This document shows, piece after piece, positions 21,651 through 32,417 of a DNA stretch of 52,009 nucleotides (positions within the stretch are counted from its first letter, which is position 1; each line of letters starts with the position of its first letter). Both the position numbers and the translations under genes were made by a program. The DNA is from Rhizopus sp. PT2906 (lineage: Eukaryota > Mucoromycota > Mucoromycetes > Mucorales > Rhizopodaceae), in assembly GCA_025529335.1 (NCBI GenBank), contig JAMYHX010000298.1, positions 1-52,009 on the forward strand, given 5' to 3'. A model generated the notes under the pieces. It searched no databases, was not told where the DNA came from, and worked only from the letters and a program-made list of their open reading frames with translations.

Positions 21651-23374
21651 AAACAGAGAAACTATAAGTTTAAGTAATATGATATTTTATACATTATTAT
21701 GCTACATAAAAAAAGCATAACAAGAGCATTTTTAACATATAAAATGTAATTTCACGCGTAAATACCACAAAGAATAAACTCATTCAGTCAGGCTGATGTC
21801 TGAATCTTGTTAGCTCTTGTTTGATGAAGTGGTTTATTTGTACAGTCAAATTCTTTCAATGACTGTGGATTATCAAGTAAGTTTTTGCATCCATATATTA
21901 TTACTTTGTTATTGAACGGCAAGGTATCTATAATAATCTTTTCATGGCCTTGAGTGTTGCTTAAAACACTTGCTAGGAAGAGCTTTTATAAATTTTACAC
22001 TATTGCAGTAGGAGCAGTTCTTTAGTCTACTTTTTACTTTATTTGACTCTAAAAGCCAACACCAAGTTTATCTTTTGATTCCTTATTCATGTAACCTGAA
22101 GGGTATACACTTCTATCGCTTTGATTTCATGCCTATCTTGCCTCGTAGGCTGTACTTTTCTGTATACCAGTAATTTTTGCTGCCTTAGAAACTTTTTACC
22201 CCTTCCTCGATTATAAGTCTAGAGGGGTTTTTTTTATATTGTTCTCGATGTGTTTCTTATAAACTTTGACTGCAAAGTCTTTTTTAAGAACCTGCTGGCG
22301 TATCTGGCATATTTTCATTCATGAATTCAGGAATAATGGCCGAATTGGCGTCAGCAAGGTTTATCTGTTTACCCTACGCGAAGACAGATGTATCGAGATT
22401 CAGCCTTGCCAGAGGAACTGTTACCGTAAGTTTATGTATGCGTACCGACATATTCTTCAAATTTTATAATGGAAAAGTCTATATAAAGCAAACAAGACGA
22501 GCCTCTGTTTTTGTGCCTTTTAAATACCCTCTCAGTAATTCTTAATTTTCGTCTGATTTGTATACAAGTCAAAAGTCTAAAGTGTTTTTCCAATTGATCT
22601 GCATATCCATTTGCATTTATCCAAATATGGTTTAAAACAATGTCTGAAAATATATTTACTTGTGTCCACAAAAAACTGTAGTGGAATGCGGTTTATCGTC
22701 ATGGTTACTAACCATATGGACTGACGAATATCGTAACTCTGCAACATCGGTTTTAGAAAAGGCATAATTTTTATGAGTAGACATTTAATGCGTGAGTGTA
22801 ACTTCTTTTGTGTAGCCGAATGCATTCGTAACCAATGAATCCAGTTGATGTCCATTTTTAGTACGTTTCTTCTTGATGATTGGTCTCTTTTAAAGGGTTC
22901 TTCTTTATTGTCTCTATGTTTTATTTTTAGACATGGGAAACATTTACCGCAGATTTGATTTTGAACAAGATGCAACATCTATTTTTATGAAGAAGGAGAG
23001 GTCCTAATTAATTTACATTATGGAAAAAAAATAGAGTGCATTTAACCTTTTTTGTTGAAGAATTCATTCAGAAATCAGATCGTCGTGACCTTTTTTTTAA
23101 AGTCATACAGAGAAAAGAGTCATTTTTAAAAAAAAATAGATTTGATTTTCTTTATCTCTCTCTCTTTATTTCTTTCGTCTCTCTTTTATTTCCAAAAAAA
23201 CTCTCACAATATATTATAGATGGTAACGATTACTAAAAGAAGAATACGATGATTAACATAGTAATAATAGGAGTCGTTAATTAAACATTCCCGAGAAGAC
23301 GGTTTATTAGAGGTAAAATACAATCAAATAATCTATAAAAAATGACTAAAGATGGTATGATTTAGGCAAATAAT
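21651..23374. other. 1.7 kb of relic-like DNA without a clear gene
   Basis: No confident gene. On the minus strand, 21985-21788 is open for about 65 codons (LFLASVLSNTQGHEKIIIDT, then NKVIIYGCKNLL) and ends in a stop; it looks like the C-terminal piece of a decayed gene. Around 22190 the minus strand reads KAAKITGIQKSTAYEAR, reminiscent of a transposase helix-turn-helix. The 22577-22978 minus frame lacks recognisable motifs. The whole stretch may be an old, rearranged transposon next to the intact TIR element. Confidence 0.4.
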
Positions 23375-24944
23375 ATGGATAATGGCTCTACTAGTAAACT
23401 ACACCATAGAAGACAGGCCTCTCGTGGACTAGAGATCAACACGAACTTATCAAAAACCAACGCCTTCTTTAATACCAGCAATATCCCCACACCGCGACCA
23501 CCTCCATCGATCACTCGAAAAATATCAATCAAGCAAAATAATACGCATACCCCTATTACCGACTATGAGGAAACAGCAACACCAAACCATCATGAGAGTT
23601 ACGCTAATCGTCTTCGAAACCTCGTGGCTGCTACACGTCAAGCCTCTGTAGCACCAGCACCAGCACCTATACCCCAGTACTTGTCCATGAAAAAACCAGA
23701 AACTGAAGAGCCGTCGCCTACGATAACCAGTTTCTCTGAAGACGAAATCATGGCCCTTCCAACACCACGACCGAGTAACTCAGGAGAGATAAAAAAGAAA
23801 CTTCCTCTCGCAAAGAAACCAGAAGAACTACCTGTGATTATGTCTTGTCTCAGTCCCTCTATTTCAAATGAAACACCCAGTCTCTCGGATGAACCGATGC
23901 TTGGAGATTACGTTGAGCCTATCAAAAGAGAGCAACAATATAAACACAGCACTAAAATAAGTCATGTGATGGACGAGGAGATTATTGGAAAACAGATTGG
24001 CTCCTTTAGGATAAGTAAACTATTGGGGGTTGGAGCATTTTCAAAAGTCTACGTTGGACATCATCAAGAAAAGGACCAATTTTATGCAGTAAAGACAATA
24101 CAGAAAGGCAAAGTAATGAACGACCCAAGAGTTAGATCAAGTATAGAAAGAGAGATTGGCATATTGAAGGTAAACATTATAGATTTTATGATGTGAAACA
24201 TGATAGTAATTCCACTTGGCAGTATATCAATCATCCCAATATTGTTCATCTAGAAGCTACAATGGAAACAGAGCATATCATGTGTATTGTCCTAGAATAT
24301 GTGGAAGGAGGAGAACTCTTTGATTTCGTCCAAAAGATGCATTACCAATCACGTATGAGTCAGCAAAAGGTCAATGAGTCGACGATCAAACACCTATTTT
24401 TACAATTAGTCAAGGCGGTCAAGTGGCTACATGAGCATCACATTGTTCATCGAGACTTGAAGCTTGAGAGTATGTATGATATAAATACGTTCAGGGTCAT
24501 TTACTCATGTTCTCTGTAGACATTTTAATCCACAGAGAACAGGATGATCAAATCATTTTAAAAATAACAGATTTTGGTCTCGCTCGAGTGGTTGATCCTG
24601 AATCACCTTTATTGACAACTCGTTGTGGAAGTGAAGAGTATGCTGCGCCAGAGATTGTACAAAGCAAAGGATACGATGGACGAAAAACGGATGTGTGGGC
24701 ATTGGGTATTATTCTCTACGCTCTTTTAGTTGGCTATTTACCTTTCCGCTATGATCCTGGTAAACAGGAGCGCGTGTCTCAGCTGTTCTATCGTATCGTC
24801 AAAGCAGAGGTCAAGTGGCCCACGGATGAACTCTCTGAGATAAGTCAGGAAGCAAAATATGTCGTATCAAGAATACTAGAACGAGATCCAGACAAGCGCA
24901 TCCATATTAATGATATTGAACACTTACCTTGGTTTAACCTTTAA
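23375..24944 (+). CDS. Ser/Thr protein kinase (CAMK-like)
   Basis: 488-aa kinase; exons 23375-24169, 24223-24469 and 24520-24944. The first 200 residues are disordered and rich in Pro, Ser and Thr. The kinase domain starts near residue 208 with the Gly-rich loop GVGAFSKVYVG and the VAIK-type lysine in FYAVKTI. The catalytic loop HRDLKLEN is completed across intron 2, DFGLA follows in exon 3, and the activation segment CGSEEYAAPE leads into YDGRKTDVWALGIILY. All essential residues are present, so it should be active. The domain runs to the C-terminus (LPWFNL) with no extra module. Fungal kinases with CGSEEYAAPE and YDGRKTDVWALG act in nutrient and stress signalling; the exact orthologue is not clear. 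Confidence 0.93.
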
Positions 24945-25269
24945 CTTCATAAATATATAATATACCATTTCATTCATCAAAACAGTCTTATCTTTTCATA
25001 CTGAGGAATCCATCGTCGTCCATTTAAGCAGTCTGATAAGCATACACACAGGCTAATACTTCAGAAATGTAGATTGATACCATCAAAATAAACTCTATAC
25101 TATATAAACTGTAGCTGCATTAAAAAAGCTGTTTGGGTATGATTAAATACGGAAATAGAAGTTTTGCATGAAGGAGATAACGTCATTTTTGTTACACTAA
25201 ACAAGCTTAAATAGAGAAAAAAGAAAGTCTCGGCATTTTTTACCTCTTTTTTATTATCATTAGTTTAAC
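24945..25269. other. intergenic, no feature recognised
   Basis: AT-rich 325-bp spacer between two genes in the same direction. It presumably contains the kinase 3' end and the SYLF gene promoter. Confidence 0.5.
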
Positions 25270-26329
25270 ATGTCTATGTTTGATAAAATAAAAGAAAAGG
25301 CTACTCAAGCTGCATCAAGTAAGTGTTTTCTATTTTTACAATAACAACCAGCCTAAACAAAATATCAGGTGCAACTCAAATGGGTCAACAAGCTACCCGT
25401 TCCATTGGTGACATGGCTTCTAATGCAAGTAAGAACAGACAGTGTGTCTTTCTATTTTTGACATGGACTAACTAATACATTGGCTTAGGCTCCAGCGGGA
25501 ATTTCAACAACCCGATTCTGGGCACGTTACCAGAAGAGTGTGCCAAGGCTGCTCGTATTTTGGAACAGTTTATAAGTAAGGGATGATACCCTTTTTGATA
25601 AGTTTATATTTATAAACATGACATTAGACAAGGAGGAAATTGAAAACGGCTTTGATACAATTATCCCTGTTTCTGTTATCAAGGAAGCCAAAGGATTAGC
25701 CATCTTTACCGTTGTCAAGGCTGGCTTTCTTTGGAGTGGACGTGCAGGCAGTGGTATTGTAGTTGCTAGGTAACGCGTAGATATAGAATAAAAAGTGCAG
25801 AATGAAATTAATATTCTTTATGATTTACATAGATTACCTGACGGCAGTAAGTTTCCAGAAAAAGAAAAAGACAATAACTAACATTTGCCAAGAGTGGAGT
25901 GCACCCACGGCAATTGCAACAGGCGGTGTTGGATTTGGTGCTCAAATTGGCGCCGATATTACTGACTTTGTCCTGATTCTCAATAGTGACGAAGCTGTGC
26001 GCGCCTTTTCTCAGGGAGGCAATCTGACACTAGGCGGTAACTTATCTGTAAGCGCAGGACCTATTGGCGCTGGTGGAGAGGCATCTATTACAGGCGATAT
26101 TCGTGATAAGAAGGTGGCACCTGTTTTTTCCTACACAAAGTCCAAAGGATTGTTCGCAGGCATGAGTATTGAAGGTACTGGATTAATTGAGCTGCAAAAG
26201 GCAAACGCCAAGTTTTACGGAAGACCCATACGTGCAAATGCTATACTGAAAGGTGAAATTGAACCACCTGCTGAAGCAAAGGTGCTGTACGATATGATTC
26301 AACGTGCAGAGAGTCGTGATCCATACTAG
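25270..26329 (+). CDS. SYLF (Ysc84/SH3YL1-type) lipid-binding protein
   Basis: 262-aa protein; exons 25270-25318, 25369-25428, 25489-25575, 25628-25769, 25833-25846 and 25893-26329. The SYLF domain is complete: ILEQFI, VIKEAKGLAIFTVVKAGF, SGRAGSGIVVARLPDG, KWSAPTAIATGGVGFGAQIGAD and the Gly-rich tail SVSAGPIGAGGEAS. In yeast Ysc84 and animal SH3YL1 this domain binds phosphoinositides and works at endocytic actin patches; this copy has no C-terminal SH3 domain. Exon 5 is a 14-nt micro-exon carrying only RLPDG plus split codons. A frame starting at 25802 ignores that intron and gives a false N-terminus. Confidence 0.93.
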
Positions 26330-26654
26330 AATAGGGCTGATGTATATGCATATATAGATAATAACTAATTTTTTTTTCTACATTTCTTGAATAATCTCCG
26401 GAGGGGGAGGAGAGAGAAAAAATAATAATAATAATAATAAAGGAATCATTATATTAGTAGTAAGATAGCGTTAGCTGTTCCGTCTCTGCCAATTCTCGGT
26501 TAAAAATAAAACACTTATTGCCTTACAATGACTAAATTAATTCACCTTAAGCAGTAGACGCGCCAAGGAGAATTTTTTTTTTTCCCCTTGTGTCTCTCGT
26601 CTTTCTTTATGCTGTGTCTCTAAAGTTTATTCATCTTTCTTTCATCCCTTAACT
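26330..26654. other. intergenic with G-rich patch and (ATA)n run
   Basis: Contains a GGAGGGGGAGGAGAG patch and a short AAT/ATA microsatellite near 26420-26440. No gene seen. Confidence 0.5.
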
Positions 26655-28075
26655 ATGCCACATCATACTGTCAAACCCAATCGCTCTCTTGGTTCGAGTA
26701 CATACGATGTATCAGTTCCGCCTACGACTCTTCCATTTTATGATTCACTCTCGTTTGATCTACTGGATGTTTATAATGTAATACAACGATGCATGGAAAG
26801 ACAAGAAAGTACTCATTTCTAATAGACCTTATTACCCTCTCGAGCTTCCTATGACCGAAGACAACTATTTATTTCGAAAATACGGAATATATTAAAGACA
26901 GAATGGCCAGATTATGAGACCGGAGTTCATGTATTTGGGTATGTTGTATTACATAAAAGCAATATATGTTCTAACACTCCCCAAGGTCCTCAATTAACGG
27001 GCTCAGTATGGAGCAATCGGATGTAGATTTATGCATTACCTGTTCAAAGCTCACTTGTATCTATTCATTGTCTTTTGCATTAAAAAAACGTAGAGTAAAT
27101 CATAGATTATTATTAAAGCAACAAAGAACTCATTGTGATCATTTAGATGGCTTACAAATAGTAAAGCTAATTAGCAATGCCAAGGTGCCTATAGCTAAAG
27201 TATGGGATCCAGAATTGTAAGTATTCACATGATTATGTATAAATCCATTTTTCTAAAGGCGATAAAAAGGCATATAGCAGGTGACTTTAACCTCAATAAT
27301 ACACTCGCACTTCAAAATACCAAGATGATCAAGACATACGTTTCAATTGATCCACGTGTGCGTCCTCTGATTCTGTTCATTAAGCATTGGGCTAAGCAGC
27401 GCAACATCAATGATGCAGGTAAAAAGAAAAGATGGATACTATCCTGCATTTTGCCAATATTTCTTCTTTTTTAAAAAAAAAAAAGCACAAGGAGGTACGA
27501 TATCTACTTATACATGGGTCTGTATGGCCATCAATTTCTTGCAAACAAGGCAACCGCCTATCTTGCCCTCGTTGCATGAGATGCCTCACTCATTATCTGA
27601 AGATAATCAGGTTATTCATGGACTCAATACTTCATTTTGCGACAATCTGGACCAATTGGAGGGATACGGCCGAGCAAACCGCGAGACGCTCGGCGGGTTG
27701 TTGTACGCCTTTTTTAGACGGTATGGGTTCGAGTTCGATTACAGAACCCAGGTCATTTCTGTTCGATCAGGCAAGGTACTCAGCAGACAAGAAAAGGGAT
27801 GGCACAAGGGACCTGAGTCACAACAGTTACTCTGCGTTGAGGAACCCTTTGATGTGCACCGTAACCTTGGTAATTCAGCAAACGAAGAGGCTGTCCATGG
27901 GTTGATTCTGGAATTCCAAAGAGCAGTGCATATCATTCTAGAAACTCATGGAAACTTGGATTATCTATGTACTTCTTACCAACAACGACAGATCGAATAT
28001 CCTTCTTTACAGGAGCCATCTGTATGCATGCCACTTCCCTCTCAAGGGGATAAAAGAGGTCGTCTTGCTATCTAA
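26655..28075 (+). CDS. non-canonical poly(A) polymerase / terminal uridylyltransferase (Cid1/Trf-like)
   Basis: 401-aa nucleotidyltransferase; exons 26655-26777, 26826-26938, 26986-27216, 27270-27418 and 27486-28075. The polymerase core is intact: FGSSINGL, then the metal-binding pair in SDVDLC, the third aspartate in IAGDFNLNN, and MIKTYVSIDPRVRPL..IKHWAKQRNINDA. QGGTISTYTWVCMAINFLQ follows. The PAP-associated domain is GYGRANRETLGGLLYAFFRRYGFEFDY and CVEEPFDVHRNLGNSA. Such enzymes add A or U tails to RNA for turnover or silencing; nucleus or cytoplasm cannot be chosen. No RNA-binding module is fused. The intron 3 acceptor is the AAAAAG at 27269, which keeps the frame; a later AG would hit a stop. 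Confidence 0.92.
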
Positions 28076-28284
28076 CCTTTTCTAATTGTCAATTACCTTT
28101 TTTGGCAAAGGCTCCATTTGGAGTGAACAATACGCTTTATTCGCAAACTGTAAAAAAATATATTAAATAAAATAGATGATATAAGAAAAGGTTACATAGG
28201 AACAAAGCCATCTTGGCTATTCTCCTCTTTTTATTGTATGTCTCTCAGAACATATGGCATAATAATAAATAGGCTATAGTGTAG
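28076..28284. other. 3' flanks between nucleotidyltransferase gene and small minus-strand gene
   Basis: AT-rich, with A-tracts and AATAAA-like sequences near 28258-28270. No feature beyond probable poly(A) signals. Confidence 0.4.
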
Positions 28285-28495
28285 TTATACGTTTATTTTA
28301 CAAAAGTTTTCATCATCCTCTTTTTCTTCCAGCAACAGCACGCCATAACCATCACATTTTACTTGCTTCTTAATGTTATCTCACCATTTTAGAGAGCGGA
28401 GTGTGGCTGTCACCACGACAAAGCATCCTCTCAACTTCATAAGCGTCATACTCTTCCTTCATCCGCTTGACAGCGCCACATATTCTTTGAAGCTC
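28285..28495 (-). CDS. C-terminal exons of an unrecognised small protein
   Basis: Two exons on the minus strand, 28495-28414 and 28361-28285, joined by a 52-nt phase 1 intron, read ELQRICGAVKRMKEEYDAYE, then VERMLCR, then VKCDGYGVLLLEEKEDDENF and a stop. A good acceptor (ATATAAAAG) precedes the first exon. A likely first exon is 28826-28729 (MQVARSWKSIPAKAKSKSNK), basic. The middle of the gene (28728-28496) could not be joined without guessing: fragments RTQMSYLPYKYLI and IDHKARYMTISFD are visible but their junctions are not standard. I do not recognise the family. It is divergent from the RING gene that starts at 28933. Confidence 0.45.
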
Positions 28496-28932
28496 CTTTT
28501 ATATGTATGTCAAATTATCTGTTTGCTTTATGGTTGATGTACATCAGACTTTCCTTCAAACATCAAACGAAATTGTCATATAACGTGCTTTGTGGTCAAT
28601 CTTTTAGAGTAATCTCATACGATCAAGTATTTATAGGGTAAATATGACATCTGGGTCCTATTTTTGTCAAGAAAAAAAACTCATAGAGTAAAAATATCAA
28701 GCCCCTTCCTCATCTTTGAGCTCATAACCTATTATCCACTTTACTTCTTGTGGAACATGCTTCATTTTTGTTCGATTTGGACTTTGCTTTTGCAGGTATT
28801 GATTTCCAACTCCGGGCGACTTGCATTTTTATTGTTGCACGATGACTTTCCGAAAATACAGCAAGCATAATTTCGTTTTTTCTATTTGTTTACTCTTTTT
28901 TTCTTCTTTTTTTAATTTATTTATTTGTATAC

Positions 28933-30184
28933 ATGGACACAGCAGCGACAGCAGCAGAAACAACAACAACGACGACAACATCAGCAGCAGCAGCAACACC
29001 AATAGCAACAACGGAAGGAAACACTGAAAATACCAATGGCGCACGCACAGTGAGGTCAAATTGGCTCATCTATTCGTGGAATCGAATATCAAGAGCTCAT
29101 AAAGCCATATTAATCATGTCATTAATACTAGTGATTTTTCAAGTAATGATATCATCTCAAAAAAAAAAGGAAGTGCAAAAAAGTAATACCTTTGTAGGTT
29201 GCAGTAACAGTGACAGTGCTGGCCATTGGAAGTAGTCAAGTGATAAGAACACCACGCTGTGAACAACCACTACAGTTGTACTTGATCATCTATGTCATTA
29301 GAGTCGGTTTATCCTGCCCACTTGTTGTTTATCAGCATTTATCAAGACCATCTCGACAGCAATCAAATCCTGAACAGTCAAGAAGTCTAATGAGTGGATG
29401 GGCATATCGATTGAAATCCTTACTAGATTTGTTTGCTATACTATGGTTTATCGTTGGAAATTATCTCATCTTCTCACCTTCTGGTTGCTCGGAAGATGCC
29501 TCCTTGTTTTACTACACCATTCTCGCATGGATTATCCTGGGTTACGCCTTACTCTTAATTCCAGTATTTGTCTGCATCTCGGTTATATTCTGTTTACCGG
29601 TTGTCCTAGGTAATTTAGCATATTTTATATAAATGGAAAATAATTAACATGTATAAAGTGGCCATGCGTGCATTCAATATTAATATATCAACCGTAATGG
29701 AAGGTGGCTCAAAAGAAGAACTTGACAAAATTCCTATATTCAGATACAAGGCACACACCGTCGAACAATCACCAGAACAAGAGCAACAGGGATGTGCAGT
29801 GCCGACCCCAGTAGAAGGTGAAACTACAAAAAGATCTAAATCTAATTTCATAAGGAGATGGATGAAGCGTCGTCATGGTGTGACAGAACAAGAACAATCC
29901 TCTCATATCGAGGCTTTAACAATTCCTAGATCGGAGGATGCGATCTGCTCCATTTGTTTATCCGAATATGAAAATGATGATTTACTATGTAAACTATGGC
30001 AAGTATATTATACATGTGTATACATATATATAGTAACAATGATCCCTCCTCTAGGTGTGGTCATATCTATCATAGAGATTGTGTCAAAGAATGGTTAAGT
30101 TTGAACGCTACATGTCCACTATGTAAACGAGATTTTCGCGGAAAAGATTTTAACCATGAAAATCGAGATGAAGAAGAATACTAG
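28933..30184 (+). CDS. multi-pass membrane RING-H2 protein (E3 ubiquitin ligase candidate)
   Basis: 363-aa protein; exons 28933-29142, 29198-29609, 29659-29998 and 30055-30184. The N-terminus has a Thr/Ala repeat encoded by ACA/GCA runs. Four hydrophobic segments follow: AILIMSLILVIFQVAVTVTV, LYLIIYVIRVGLSCPLVV, LLDLFAILWFIVGNYLIF and a long one ending VFVCISVIFCLPVVL. A cytosolic linker leads to the RING-H2 finger CSICLSEYENDD...CGHIYHRDC...CPLCKRDF, with all eight metal ligands present. The last intron starts with GC (TATG|GCAAGT) instead of GT; only this choice restores the KLWCGHIYH sequence. The layout resembles fungal and plant membrane-anchored RING ligases of the secretory pathway. 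Its stop lies 10 bp from the stop of the convergent cornichon gene. Confidence 0.88.
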
Positions 30185-30194
30185 TAATAACACT

Positions 30195-30818
30195 TTATTC
30201 TGCAACAAGGGCTACAACCATACGATAAACATAGTAAAAGAAACACTATATATAGTCATTAATTATTATATATTATTATTATTATTTATGTAAATAGCTT
30301 ATTTACCACCGCATAAAATCCAAGCTTAATAAAGCTTTCTTTCTTATGTTTTGACAAGGTTCTAAATATTTCTGTAGCATCATACATATGAACACGATCT
30401 CTAACCCTATGATAATGTTGGTCTTCATTCTAATATACAAACGCGTAACTTACTTTTTAAAGTTGTGTAAAGTAACAGGTAAATTGATAAGCATTGGGAA
30501 CCAGTGACCTGTTATCAAGAATAAGAAACATAAAAAGCCTTGAAGGCCAATCTCTGGTAAAACAAACTATATGAAAGCTTTTCTTTTAGCAATGCTCTTG
30601 TATTTTGTGTATTCTTCATTTTACCTGATTGAGTTTGTTACAACAGTCAATGGGATTGATATAATCACATTCTAAATCTGAAAACATGATGACCTATACA
30701 CGTCATATAAGTATTCTTATTAGTATTATATTAAAAAGCATACAAAAAATATAGTTAAAAACAGTAGGATGACGCATAATAAAACTGCAGTAATGAATAA
30801 GAATATTGGCCCAAACAT
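30195..30818 (-). CDS. Erv14/cornichon family ER export cargo receptor
   Basis: 135-aa protein from five short exons: 30818-30744, 30693-30625, 30566-30454, 30406-30307 and 30245-30195. Translation gives MFGPIFLFITAVLLC (first membrane segment), VIMFSDLECDYINPIDCCNK, LPEIGLQGFLCFLFLITGHW (second), HMYDATEIFRTLSKHKKESF and CFFYYVYRMVVALVAE (third). These are the cornichon signatures, and the length matches yeast Erv14 (138 aa). Erv14 loads membrane proteins into COPII vesicles. No single exon exceeds 113 nt, so it is invisible as a long frame. Phases are 0, 0, 2, 0. Reading past the last donor gives a false end at 30286; the true last exon lies in the 3' region of the RING gene. Confidence 0.92.
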
Positions 30819-30866
30819 ATCTTTAAGAAGAAGAAAAAAGAAGAAAAAAAAAAAAGCAAAATTTTA

Positions 30867-32300
30867 TTATGAAAAAGAATCAAGTGTATAACCTTGTTCT
30901 TTCAGCACCCAAGCTTCATTTAACTCGCCAATATATTTCGAAAATGTTGATCTTGGTGTTGTAAATATACGTCTTGCATGTGCAGCCACCATGGCATCGA
31001 CAAGTGGGATAAGGAATGATTTTAAAGGTTTTGAAGGACTAAACATACAATGCATTTGATCTAAAGGATTGAGTAGTTCAGATGGGATATCATTTAATGT
31101 AAGCGTACAAGGGAAATAGTCAAACCATTCCAGCAGTCGACTATTTTCACCTCGTAAATCTTTATGATCTGTTGCAATGTACACTATCGCATGTGATCCA
31201 ACATGATCAATAGGTTCTGTCAGGTTGGGTGACACATGCTCACATAGGTTGGACCATGGCACGTCCCTCAAATCTGTCGGAGGATCTACACGAATGGTAT
31301 TCTTTGGTCTAGGCGGTGGTTTTGGTAGACTAGTATAAACCCCAAATTCATTCAGAGGTGGTGCAGGAGGTACAGGGATACCCGTCGCAATCGACATATT
31401 TCGTTCAAATGCGTGCAAATTGTCAATAGCATATGTCCTAAATGGCACATCTCGTACACGGAAATGAACAGCCATAAACGTTGCCTTGCCCCCCAAATGT
31501 TCCACAATACCCTTTACTGTCTCTCCTAAAGGTGTATCCAATCTATAACGAAGCGCTTCGGCAATCCGTTGTTGAAGTTCCACATGTTCTGGTTTTACCA
31601 TGTTGAGTCGTGTCGATCCAAATATTCCTCCTAGCTGCAGCAATCGTTCGGGTCGATTCTTCCAGTGCTCTAGAGTGAAGATTTTATAATACTTTCGATC
31701 AGTAAATGAGTTGATGTAATTGGACCCATTTCTTAAAATTTGCTTTGCTTCTTCAATGTCTTCGTATAGCCGCCAATCATACAAGTGTGCGTCTTCATAA
31801 ATAAAAGTGTCTTTGTCAGTGATGCCTAAATCTTGCTGCAACTTTTCAAGTGACACAGTATCCTGAAAACGGATACGTACATAGGGTGATAGAGCGGAAA
31901 AGTCATGGAGATGTGTCCATGGTATTGCAGCAAATTGCTGATATTCAGCACACTTACTTCTTTGGATATAACTTGGAAGATCGCCTGGTGTCGGAGGTTG
32001 ACAGATAGTTTCAAAGTCCTTGGGAGTCGTCAACCAACCAAGGTGATCAAGTAATTGCTCCCTTGGCATCCAACCCATGACATTACCAAGGAATGCTGGG
32101 GGTATGATAAGAGTACGCTTAAGGATAGCGGCTAGTAATAATGCATTGGCTAATTCAATTCGTTGATTTGATAAACCAGAGTGAGGTAAGTAAGCCAAAT
32201 ACTTTTCTTCTTCGTAATAAAAATAGATAAAGCATATCGACACTAGACTACAAAAAGCTACAGTTGATGCAAGAAGAAGTGATGTCTTCCTTTTCCACAT
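30867..32300 (-). CDS. GDP-fucose O-fucosyltransferase-like type II membrane protein
   Basis: 477-aa protein in a single exon. A short basic N-terminus (MWKRK) is followed by one hydrophobic segment (LLLASTVAFCSLVSICFIYF) as in Golgi type II glycosyltransferases. The luminal part has LPHSGLSNQRIELANALLLA and ALLLAAILKRTLIIPP, the donor-binding start typical of O-FucT-like enzymes, then MAVHFRVRD and AIVYIATDHKD, matching later family motifs with the conserved Arg in HFRxRD. Asn-x-Ser/Thr sites occur (NGSN, NMS, NLT). The acceptor is unknown and activity is inferred from the fold family only. It lies 48 bp from the cornichon start. Confidence 0.8.
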   Translation of the reverse strand: MWKRKTSLLLASTVAFCSLVSICFIYFYYEEEKYLAYLPHSGLSNQRIELANALLLAAILKRTLIIPPAFLGNVMGWMPREQLLDHLGWLTTPKDFETICQPPTPGDLPSYIQRSKCAEYQQFAAIPWTHLHDFSALSPYVRIRFQDTVSLEKLQQDLGITDKDTFIYEDAHLYDWRLYEDIEEAKQILRNGSNYINSFTDRKYYKIFTLEHWKNRPERLLQLGGIFGSTRLNMVKPEHVELQQRIAEALRYRLDTPLGETVKGIVEHLGGKATFMAVHFRVRDVPFRTYAIDNLHAFERNMSIATGIPVPPAPPLNEFGVYTSLPKPPPRPKNTIRVDPPTDLRDVPWSNLCEHVSPNLTEPIDHVGSHAIVYIATDHKDLRGENSRLLEWFDYFPCTLTLNDIPSELLNPLDQMHCMFSPSKPLKSFLIPLVDAMVAAHARRIFTTPRSTFSKYIGELNEAWVLKEQGYTLDSFS

Positions 32301-32417
32301 AACATGTATTGATAATTATATTAAAAAAAAAAACAAATAAAAAAGAGAAAGAAATATAATCCTAAAATGGGAGAAATGATTTCTTTTTATTTAAAGGTTG
32401 CACAAATTAAGTTGGCG

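Noticed and set aside
22577..22978. 133-codon minus-strand frame
   Set aside because: No domain, unlikely composition and competing coding-like fragments in other frames; treated as relic DNA.
30286..30306. Alternative cornichon end FYAVVNKLFT
   Set aside because: Splicing at 30306 restores the conserved last membrane helix CFFYYVYRMVVALVAE.
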